A stretch of 64,000 nt of DNA from an uncultured Prevotellaceae bacterium. Its GTDB lineage: Bacteria; Bacteroidota; Bacteroidia; Bacteroidales; UBA932. Where the stretch lies: the NCBI GenBank assembly GCA_947166905.1, contig CAMVFZ010000003.1:94595-158594 (forward strand), given 5' to 3'. A model generated the notes under the pieces. It ran no database searches. It saw only the letters and a list, made by a program, of their open reading frames with translations, and had not been told where the DNA came from. The position numbers and the translations under genes were made by a program. Position 1 is the first letter of the stretch. Each line of letters begins with the position of its first letter. Below, one piece after another: positions 19,120-25,284 of this stretch.

Positions 19120-20487
19120 GAAGCTGGCAAAATAGCCGGTAAAGAAGACGTTGGTGATCAGATAGCCTAGGATAGTGGACACCGTCACACAGATTAGTCC
19201 AGGCATCATGAAACTATGATTCAGCAGGTACTTGCCTATAACCGTTGTGCCGCTTCGGTCAAAGTTCACCGTGGCGATATCTGACGGATAGTTAGGAATG
19301 AAGAAGTAACCGTAAACGCTGGGAAGTATACCAAGCAGGACCGGACCGGCAATGCCCAACTCATAGGCCAGTGGCAGCATGGCCACAACCACGGCTCCTT
19401 GTGAATTAATGAGCACCGACACCATGAAGAACACCAGTGCGATGGTCCAAGGCGCGTTAGTAACCAGGTCTGTCAGCATTGCCTTCATTGAGTCCAGGTA
19501 ATTGCCAAAGTAGGTATCGGCCAGCCAGGCAATTCCGTAGATGGCAATCACGGCCACCATACCGGACTTCCATACCGATCCTGACACGCAGTTCTTAAGA
19601 TCTACCTTGCACAACATAATGTTCAGGGCCGCTGCCACAAGCATAATAATCTGGATACAGATGTTCATCTTGGGCAGGTTGATGGCTTGGGCCAGAGTCT
19701 CTCCGCTAGAGACGTGAATCATCTGACAAAAAGCAAAGCACACGATTACCAGCAGGGCAAAAAGGAAAACGATAACTGAAAGCTTGGCCGATGAAGAGAT
19801 TTCCTTGTCCAACGTGGTGGCTTTATTCACGTACATGTACTTGTAAATCTTAGGATCGGCTTTACGAGCCTGGAATTCGGGGTCGTCGTCCAGATCTTTG
19901 CCACGCTTGTAAGATGCCAAGGAAGCACACATAAGACCTATCACACAGGAAGGAATGGTTACCATCAGAACCTGCGGGATGCTTACCATATAACCATTGG
20001 CGTTGGAGATGGTAACGAAGGCCACTACTGCGGCTGCAATGGGGCTGCAGGTAATACCTACCTGAGAAGCGATGGACGCTACGCCACAGGGACGTTCGGG
20101 CCTGATGTTCTTTTTAAGCGCTATGTCACAGATTATGGGCATAATGGTATACACCACGTGGCCAGTACCAACCAGAACCGTAAGGAAGAAGGTAACCAGC
20201 GGGCCCAGGAAGGTGATGTGCTCCGGATGTTTTCGCAACACTTTTTCGGCAATCTGTATCATCCAGTCCATACCGCCCGAAGCCTGTAGCGTGCCTGCGC
20301 AGGTAACGGCTGCAATGATGATATAGATAACGTCGGTAGGAGGCGTGCCCGGCTTTAGACCAAAGCCAAATACAAGAATGGCCAGGCCGATACCGCTGAT
20401 GGCGCCAAGGGCCAGGGACCCGTAGCGAGATCCTACATACAGTGCTGCCAGAACAATTAGCAGCTCAATAATCATGGTGATAGTCAT
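19111..20487 (-). CDS. dcuB: Anaerobic C4-dicarboxylate transporter, DcuA/DcuB family
   Basis: A 458-residue polytopic inner-membrane protein with about a dozen hydrophobic segments. The family signatures are near-identical to DcuB: LKPGTPPTDVIYIIIA, TLQASGGMDWMIQIAEK, GTGHVVYTIMPIICDIA, RPERPCGVASIASQVGI, KGKDLDDDPEF-type loop. It exchanges fumarate, malate or aspartate for succinate during anaerobic fumarate respiration. It is divergently placed to the sugar symporter gene and converges on the epimerase gene, with a 9-nt overlap of the two 3' ends. It thus splits the hemicellulose locus and is not obviously part of it, although succinate export would suit a fermenting polysaccharide degrader. 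A GGAGA ribosome-binding site lies upstream of the ATG. Confidence 0.9.
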   Translation of the reverse strand: MTITMIIELLIVLAALYVGSRYGSLALGAISGIGLAILVFGFGLKPGTPPTDVIYIIIAAVTCAGTLQASGGMDWMIQIAEKVLRKHPEHITFLGPLVTFFLTVLVGTGHVVYTIMPIICDIALKKNIRPERPCGVASIASQVGITCSPIAAAVVAFVTISNANGYMVSIPQVLMVTIPSCVIGLMCASLASYKRGKDLDDDPEFQARKADPKIYKYMYVNKATTLDKEISSSAKLSVIVFLFALLVIVCFAFCQMIHVSSGETLAQAINLPKMNICIQIIMLVAAALNIMLCKVDLKNCVSGSVWKSGMVAVIAIYGIAWLADTYFGNYLDSMKAMLTDLVTNAPWTIALVFFMVSVLINSQGAVVVAMLPLAYELGIAGPVLLGILPSVYGYFFIPNYPSDIATVNFDRSGTTVIGKYLLNHSFMMPGLICVTVSTILGYLITNVFFTGYFASFLK

Positions 20488-20514
20488 AGTGCTTAATGTT
20501 TATCTCCTGCTAAT

Positions 20515-20531
20515 ATACAAAATTTTTGTAT
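20515..20531. promoter_or_regulatory. 17-bp palindrome in dcuB-symporter intergenic region
   Basis: ATACAAAA (20515-20522), one central T, then TTTTGTAT (20524-20531) form a perfect inverted repeat, 27 nt upstream of the dcuB start codon. Its position and symmetry fit a dimeric repressor or activator site such as a Crp/Fnr-type or LacI-type operator, but no regulator is identifiable. Confidence 0.45.
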
Positions 20532-20570
20532 CAAAGCATCTGAATTACAATACAATAATGATCCTGCCGG

Positions 20571-20609
20571 TTTTATCCTTGATAAAATTCACAAAATAAT
20601 TTATATTTG
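20571..20609 (+). promoter_or_regulatory. Bacteroidota-type promoter of the symporter gene, with overlapping inverted repeat
   Basis: TTG at 20579-20581 and TATATTTG at 20602-20609 are separated by 20 nt, matching the -33 / -7 (TAnnTTTG) consensus of the Bacteroidota primary sigma factor. TTTTATC (20571-20577) and GATAAAA (20581-20587) form a perfect 7-bp inverted repeat straddling the -33 element, a plausible operator position. The start codon follows at 20630. Confidence 0.7.
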
Positions 20610-20629
20610 TGAACTAAATACTAAGATCA

Positions 20630-22009
20630 ATGGCAAAAGCAAAACTATCAGAGAAAATCGGCTATGGATTCGGTGACTTCGCGTCATCAATGTTCTGGAA
20701 AATCTTTTCCTATTATCTGCCCATTTTCTATTCCGATGTCTTTGGTTTGAAACCGGTTCACGCTGCAACCCTGTTGCTGGTAACCAAGCTGTACGATGCG
20801 ATATCGGACCCTCTGATGGGTATAATAGCAGACCGTACCAACTCCAAGTGGGGTAAATATCGTCCCTATCTGCTTTGGATAGCCATCCCCTTTGCCATCA
20901 TCGGCGTGCTGTCCTTCTATGTGCCGGACAGCTCCTATTCCTTCAAGCACGTATACGCCTATGTGATGTACATACTTATGATGACGGTGTACACTGCCAT
21001 CAACGTGCCTTACGGGGCCATGTTGGGCGTTGTGACGGACGACTCCAGGGAAAAGAGCGTATTCTCTTCCTTCAGGATGTTCTTCGCCTATATCGGCAGC
21101 TTCGTGGCCATGGGTATCTTCTGGATCTTCGAGAAGATTGTCATCGGCCAGGGTGGCAGGGGAGTAGGTGATGCATCGCCTTCGCAGTGGACGTTTACCG
21201 TTGCCATAGTGGCCCTGTTGTGCGCCATACTGTTCTTCCTGTCCTTCTTTATGACTCGTGAGCATGTGAAGATAGAGAAGAAGGAAACCGGATCCTCCAT
21301 CGGCAAAGACCTTAAATCCCTTGTACACAACGGTCCCTGGTGGCTGCTTCTTGGCGCCGCAATCGGCCAGCTGCTCTGTGGTTCTATCCGCGGCGGCGCT
21401 GCTGCATACTATTTTGCAAATATCCTTGGGGCCGATATCTGGCTTACCTGCGCAGTATATCTAACCATCGGAGAAATAGCCCAGATGATAGGTGTAACCT
21501 TTGCCGTGCCGCTATCTGAACGCTATGGCAAGCGCAATACCTTCATCGGTTCTCTTGTGGCCGTTATCATATTCAGCAGCTTGATTTGGTTCATCCCCGT
21601 TGGGGCACCTTCAGGCCTTTGGATACTCATCGGACTGCAGATACTGGTCAGCCTTGCCTTCGGCGTTGCCGCTCCTCTTACCTGGAGTATGTTTGCCGAT
21701 GTCGCCGATTACAGCGAGCTCCGCAACGGCAATGCCTCCACTGGCCTTATCTTCTCTTCTTCATCGATGGCCCAGAAGTTTGGCGGCGCCATCGGTGGCT
21801 GGCTGCTGTTGACGCTGCTTGGTATCTTCGGCTATAACAAAGACCTTATGGTTCAGGCTCCTGAGACGCTTGGCGCCATCAAGGCCGTTATGAGCTGGGT
21901 ACCTGCCATCGGAGCCCTCATTTCAATAGGCTTCCTTGCCGTTTATCCCCTTACATCTGCAAAGATGAAGGAGATTCAGGCAGAGCTCCAGGCAAAGCGC
22001 GCTGCGTAA
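20630..22009 (+). CDS. GPH-family (glycoside-pentoside-hexuronide) cation:sugar symporter, MFS
   Basis: A 459-residue inner-membrane protein with about 12 transmembrane helices. It opens LSEKIGYGFGDFASSMFWKI, then LYDAISDPLMGIIADRTNSK and WGKYRPYLLWIAIPF, which are the GPH (MelB-like) family signatures. It would carry a di- or oligosaccharide into the cytoplasm with Na+ or H+. In Bacteroides mannan operons a symporter sits with GH26, GH130 and the epimerase, so mannobiose is the best guess. A xyloglucan-derived disaccharide is the alternative. It has its own promoter and is separated from the main enzyme operon by the divergent dcuB. Confidence 0.88.
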   Translation: MAKAKLSEKIGYGFGDFASSMFWKIFSYYLPIFYSDVFGLKPVHAATLLLVTKLYDAISDPLMGIIADRTNSKWGKYRPYLLWIAIPFAIIGVLSFYVPDSSYSFKHVYAYVMYILMMTVYTAINVPYGAMLGVVTDDSREKSVFSSFRMFFAYIGSFVAMGIFWIFEKIVIGQGGRGVGDASPSQWTFTVAIVALLCAILFFLSFFMTREHVKIEKKETGSSIGKDLKSLVHNGPWWLLLGAAIGQLLCGSIRGGAAAYYFANILGADIWLTCAVYLTIGEIAQMIGVTFAVPLSERYGKRNTFIGSLVAVIIFSSLIWFIPVGAPSGLWILIGLQILVSLAFGVAAPLTWSMFADVADYSELRNGNASTGLIFSSSSMAQKFGGAIGGWLLLTLLGIFGYNKDLMVQAPETLGAIKAVMSWVPAIGALISIGFLAVYPLTSAKMKEIQAELQAKRAA

Positions 22010-22020
22010 GTTTTTGGCAT

Positions 22021-22055
22021 TATAAAGACGTAAACGTCGCTCTTCTGTGTTTATA
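22021..22055 (+). promoter_or_regulatory. Hairpin leader before lipoprotein 1 of the radical SAM locus
   Basis: The 50-nt gap after the symporter gene contains alternative base pairings. TATAAA (22021-22026) pairs with TTTATA (22050-22055), and TAAAC (22031-22035) pairs with GTTTA (22049-22053). A GACGTAAA block at 22027-22034 recurs in the leader of lipoprotein 2. No clear TAnnTTTG box was seen, so transcription may enter from the symporter gene. Confidence 0.4.
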
Positions 22056-22059
22056 GGGT

Positions 22060-22569
22060 ATGAAACAGAAAGCAATTAGTTTTTATAGAATTCTCCTTGG
22101 AGCCTTGATGGGGCTTCTGGGTTTTGGCTCCTGTGCCAAGAGCGACACTGACCCTGACGATTATCGCGTTATGTATGGCCAGCCTACTGCCACCTATAAG
22201 TTTACTGGTACAGTAAAGGATGAAGCCGGTAAGCCGATAAAGGGGATTAGGGTAGTATTCCACCCTGATTCAAGGATAACCCCGGAATCGGAATCTTTTA
22301 AGGATTATTGCAAATATGAAGTGGATACCCTTTATACGAATGATAAGGGTGAGTTCTCTACGAACAGGCTAAAGTATGACGGGATCACTTTAATGAACGA
22401 GACTCTGGTTGTTTTTGACGATGTTGACGGTGCCGCAGGCGGCGGAGAGTTCCAGAGTGTGAGCCTTGACAAGAATCAGGTAAGCGTAAAGGTAATTGAA
22501 AAGAAGGAAGGCTGGAACACCGGAACTTACGGAATTACCGCCAATGCCGTTTTAAAAAAGAAGGACTAG
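22060..22569 (+). CDS. Putative lipoprotein of an rSAM/lipoprotein system (paralogue 1)
   Basis: A 169-residue lipoprotein starting MKQKAISFYRILLGALMG with lipobox LGFGSC (Cys25). After a short acidic stretch comes MYGQPTATYKFTGTVKDEAG, then a beta-sandwich-like region resembling the carboxypeptidase-regulatory (CnaB-like) fold (GKPIKGIRVVF, VDTLYTNDKGEFSTNRLKYD). Near the C-terminus is the strongly conserved DDVDGAAGGGEFQSVSLDK block. It matches the lipoprotein partner defined by comparative genomics next to a specific radical SAM/SPASM family. The rSAM gene starts 3 nt after its stop, so the pair is surely co-expressed. It could be the modified substrate of the enzyme or a surface partner; the sequence does not decide. 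It has only one Cys, the lipidated one. Confidence 0.8.
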   Translation: MKQKAISFYRILLGALMGLLGFGSCAKSDTDPDDYRVMYGQPTATYKFTGTVKDEAGKPIKGIRVVFHPDSRITPESESFKDYCKYEVDTLYTNDKGEFSTNRLKYDGITLMNETLVVFDDVDGAAGGGEFQSVSLDKNQVSVKVIEKKEGWNTGTYGITANAVLKKKD

Positions 22570-22572
22570 CCT

Positions 22573-23649
22573 ATGGCAGAGCTTTCGCTCAGAAAGCGCC
22601 TGGCGCTTGAAATACACAGAAAGCTGCAGGACGATGTTGATAAAGAGCATCCTCTCCGGCAGCTTTTTTGGGAATGTACGCTTCGATGCAACCTTTCCTG
22701 CCGCCACTGCGGCAGCGACTGCAAGACCGTAAACACGGTTAAGGACATGCCGATAGAAGACTTCTGCAAGGTCCTGGATTCAGTAGCAAAGGTGTATGAT
22801 TCGCATAAGGTGATGATTAACATTACCGGTGGAGAGCCACTGATGCGCCCGGATTTGGAGCGCTGCGGCCGGGCTATCTATGAGCGGGAATTCCCCTGGG
22901 GCATGGTGACCAACGGCTTTGCACTTACTCCTGCGCGCTATAAATCCCTGCTTCAAAGTGGCCTAAGGGCCATGACAATATCCCTTGACGGCCTAAAGGA
23001 AGATCACGACTGGATGCGAGGCCGGATGGGCTCGTTCGACCGCGCTGCTGCGGCCATTAAAATGGTGGTGGACAGTGGAGAAATAGAATTCGACGTAGTC
23101 ACCTGCGTAAACCGCCGAAACCTTGGCCTTCTGTCAGAAATAAAAGAATACCTGATTAGTCTAGGCGTCAAGGAGTGGCGTCTCTTTACCATATTCCCTG
23201 CCGGCCGTGCGGCCTCTGATCCGGACATGAAGCTGGGTGGCGAAGGCCTGCGCACCATGATGGAGTTTATCAAGGCAACCCGCAAGGAGGGCCGGATTAA
23301 ATGCTCCTACGGCTGCGAGGGCTTCATGGGAAGATATGAGGGCGAGGTCCGCGACCACTTCTTCAAATGCCATGCGGGCGTTACGGTTGCCGGCATCCTG
23401 GCCGATGGCTCCATATCCGCCTGCCCCAGCATCCGCGCCGACTATCACCAGGGCAACATTTACACCGATGATTTCATGACTGTCTGGAAAAACGGTTACA
23501 AGCAGTATAGGGACCGCTCCTGGATGAAAAAAGGTGTTTGCGCAGATTGCAAGTACTTCAAATTCTGCCAGGGCAATGGCATGCATCTGCGTGATGCAGA
23601 CGGCAATCTCCTGACTTGCCGACTTTTGGAAATCAACTCAGTAAAATAA
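22573..23649 (+). CDS. Radical SAM/SPASM enzyme of the rSAM/lipoprotein system
   Basis: A 358-residue cytoplasmic radical SAM protein. The [4Fe-4S] cysteines are C39, C43 and C46 in CTLRCNLSCRHCGSDC. The SAM-binding GGEP is in INITGGEPLMRPDL, and further core strands are MVTNGFAL and MTISLDGLKEDHDWMRG. The C-terminal SPASM-type cluster region has CHAGVTVAGILADGSISACP, then GVCADCKYFKFCQGNGMHLR and a final LLTCRL. This resembles the family paired with small lipoproteins in Bacteroidota, whose reaction is unknown. SPASM enzymes usually modify ribosomally made peptides. It starts 3 nt after lipoprotein 1 and ends tail-to-tail with lipoprotein 2 across a shared terminator. Modification of the lipoproteins is inferred, not shown. 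A heme- or PQQ-type maturase role is less likely from sequence. Confidence 0.88.
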   Translation: MAELSLRKRLALEIHRKLQDDVDKEHPLRQLFWECTLRCNLSCRHCGSDCKTVNTVKDMPIEDFCKVLDSVAKVYDSHKVMINITGGEPLMRPDLERCGRAIYEREFPWGMVTNGFALTPARYKSLLQSGLRAMTISLDGLKEDHDWMRGRMGSFDRAAAAIKMVVDSGEIEFDVVTCVNRRNLGLLSEIKEYLISLGVKEWRLFTIFPAGRAASDPDMKLGGEGLRTMMEFIKATRKEGRIKCSYGCEGFMGRYEGEVRDHFFKCHAGVTVAGILADGSISACPSIRADYHQGNIYTDDFMTVWKNGYKQYRDRSWMKKGVCADCKYFKFCQGNGMHLRDADGNLLTCRLLEINSVK

Positions 23650-23650
23650 A

Positions 23651-23680
23651 AAACCGCTCTGAACCCAGAGCGGTTTTTTC
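23651..23680. terminator. Bidirectional intrinsic terminator between rSAM gene and lipoprotein 2
   Basis: AAACCGCTCTG (23651-23661) pairs with CAGAGCGGTTT (23666-23676) around an AACC loop, with a T-run after the stem and an A-run before it. It can therefore end transcription from both converging genes. It begins 2 nt after the rSAM stop codon and ends at the stop of the minus-strand lipoprotein gene. Confidence 0.93.
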
Positions 23681-24174
23681 TATTTCTTCAAGGTGGCGTC
23701 GGCTGTAATGGTGTATCGGCCTTTATAATAAGTGCCGGAGCCTTCTTCGTGCTCTATTTTCATCTGCCTCTTTTCAAGAATCTGGCTCTTGAATTCTCCG
23801 CCGCCTGCGGCGCCATCCACATCGTCCAGGGCTACAATGGCATCACCGGGAAGGGAACCTGCCGCATACTTGAGCCTTTCGGAACAGAATTCTCCTTTTT
23901 CATCGGTATACAAGGTGTCTACATTCCCTTTGACGTAGAATTCGTAATTGGGAGAGCTGGGATCCACCTTTGATTCCGGATTGAATACGATGCGAATACC
24001 TTTGATGGGATTACCGGACTCGTCCTTTACCGTACCGACAAGTTTGAAAATCGCATACGGCTGACCGTACATTTCTTTGCGGGGGGAAGAGAACTTAGAA
24101 CAGCTTCCAAAGCCAAGAATTGTCATGAGTGAGCCAAGAATAATCCTGTAAATAGTATGTGCTTTTTGTTTCAT
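23680..24174 (-). CDS. Putative lipoprotein of an rSAM/lipoprotein system (paralogue 2)
   Basis: A 164-residue paralogue of the lipoprotein at 22060-22569. It starts MKQKAHTIYRIILGSLMT with the same lipobox LGFGSC (Cys25), followed by MYGQPYAIFKLVGTVKDESG, NPIKGIRIVFNPESK, VDTLYTDEKGEFCSERLKY and the conserved LDDVDGAAGGGEF block. It ends YTITADATLKK, against YGITANAVLKK in paralogue 1. Unlike paralogue 1 it has a second Cys (in GEFCSERL). The ATG at 24172-24174 is chosen because it begins the signal peptide shared with paralogue 1; the frame is open further upstream. It has its own promoter and faces the rSAM gene. Two lipoproteins flanking one enzyme suggests alternative substrates or a duplication with divergence. 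Confidence 0.8.
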   Translation of the reverse strand: MKQKAHTIYRIILGSLMTILGFGSCSKFSSPRKEMYGQPYAIFKLVGTVKDESGNPIKGIRIVFNPESKVDPSSPNYEFYVKGNVDTLYTDEKGEFCSERLKYAAGSLPGDAIVALDDVDGAAGGGEFKSQILEKRQMKIEHEEGSGTYYKGRYTITADATLKK

Positions 24175-24193
24175 AGGTTGTCTGTCTTTACGT

Positions 24194-24233
24194 GTAAAAC
24201 ACCAGCAGGTCCGTTTTACGTCGCGCAAAGATA
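24194..24233 (-). promoter_or_regulatory. Promoter -7 box and hairpin leader of lipoprotein 2
   Basis: On the minus strand TATCTTTG (plus 24226-24233) matches the TAnnTTTG box. The leader just after it has GTAAAAC and GTTTTAC (plus 24213-24219 and 24194-24200) as a 7-bp stem with a 12-nt loop. The block GACGTAAA at the 5' side of this stem is also present in the lipoprotein 1 leader. No -33 TTG is visible at the expected distance. Confidence 0.5.
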
Positions 24234-24237
24234 GAAA

Positions 24238-25260
24238 TTATTTTGATATTTCCTTGCAGCAGAGTTCAGCGGCTGCGCGGTCCGGAAGGCAGGAGAGATG
24301 GAAGACCTTTACGGAGCTGACAATCTTTTCTACGGAACTGGTGATGGCATCCATTATTGGACGGTTCCAGCGTATTGCAGAGACGGAGCCGTAAAGGGCG
24401 GCGTAGGCGTTGAGACCGGAGTCGCGTGCAATGCTGTTTTCCGGGGCCTGCTCCAGACGGACGATGGCATTAAGCGGGGCGCAAACATTTCTGTAGCAGG
24501 GAGTTTTGCCACTCCACGGGGTGCCGTAAACGCAGGGCTTTCCGTCCTGGGCAAAGCCAAGTGCGGGGTTGTCGTCGTTCAGAAGGTCCGTTCCCTGAAT
24601 ATTCTCCAGCCAAAGGCGGCTGTGGGTGCTCTTGCCTGTACCGCTCTTACCCAGGAAGATATTGGCCTTGCCCTTGTATCCAATGACCGATGCGTGAATC
24701 AGTAGAACCCCTTTCAGCGCGCTCACGTAGGTAAAATTCATCATCAGGGCGGTAGAAAGCTGGAATACAATCGCCGATGCCCCAAGGCTCTTCGCTACGT
24801 AAAGCTCGCTTTCCCTGAAGTCTTCGCTCATGCTCAGAATTGCCGATGGTTCCCCGGTTTCCGGATGCTCGTCCAGAGTAAAACGGGGGCAATTGTCGTG
24901 CTCGTAAATACTGAAGTAGGGGAGTTGCGACTGCACATGAGTCATAAGCTTGCCCAGCTGAGGAGCCTTGTCAAGTCCGCGGCGTACGGTTATGGTAAAA
25001 GCCGGATCGCCGCTGTCGCAGATAAACGGGGCGTATTGTGAAAGATCCAGGCCGCGGGCTCCGGGGAGGATCTCCTCGCGGGTCTGGATTAGCGTACGGT
25101 GGGGAACATCGTCGCCGGCTCTAGTGGGGCGGATATCCAGGCCAGCCTCTCCGCGGCTTGCCCTGGCAATACGATCCTGAACCACCGGGGAGTACTCCAT
25201 CTCGCAAAGCGGAGCCTCCAGTTTCACTTCAAACACTATCCCAGCTACTTTGTATTTCAT
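24238..25260 (-). CDS. HPr kinase/phosphorylase C-terminal-domain-like P-loop protein
   Basis: A 340-residue cytoplasmic protein. The C-terminal half (about 175-340) resembles the HprK kinase fold: GVLLIHASVIGYKGKANIFL, then the Walker A GKSGTGKSTHSRLW, then LLNDDNPALGF and the GTPWSGKTPCYRN stretch. Stand-alone HprK-like domains of this type occur in several peptide-modification clusters; there is no PTS context here. The N-terminal half (about 1-165) has no family I recognise. It starts with a beta-rich stretch (YKVAGIVFEVKLEAP). The gene lies 24 nt after truB on the same strand, so it may be read from the truB transcript. It lies 63 nt before lipoprotein 2, which has its own promoter. A link to the rSAM/lipoprotein genes is therefore plausible from adjacency but not proven. 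It is more likely a protein or small-molecule kinase than true HprK. Confidence 0.72.
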   Translation of the reverse strand: MKYKVAGIVFEVKLEAPLCEMEYSPVVQDRIARASRGEAGLDIRPTRAGDDVPHRTLIQTREEILPGARGLDLSQYAPFICDSGDPAFTITVRRGLDKAPQLGKLMTHVQSQLPYFSIYEHDNCPRFTLDEHPETGEPSAILSMSEDFRESELYVAKSLGASAIVFQLSTALMMNFTYVSALKGVLLIHASVIGYKGKANIFLGKSGTGKSTHSRLWLENIQGTDLLNDDNPALGFAQDGKPCVYGTPWSGKTPCYRNVCAPLNAIVRLEQAPENSIARDSGLNAYAALYGSVSAIRWNRPIMDAITSSVEKIVSSVKVFHLSCLPDRAAAELCCKEISK

Positions 25261-25284
25261 ACGCTTCTTCTGATTTTCAATTCA

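Noticed and set aside
22573..23649. Radical SAM enzyme as an anaerobic sulfatase maturase
   Set aside because: No sulfatase gene is nearby, length and C-terminal Cys pattern fit the lipoprotein-linked SPASM type better.
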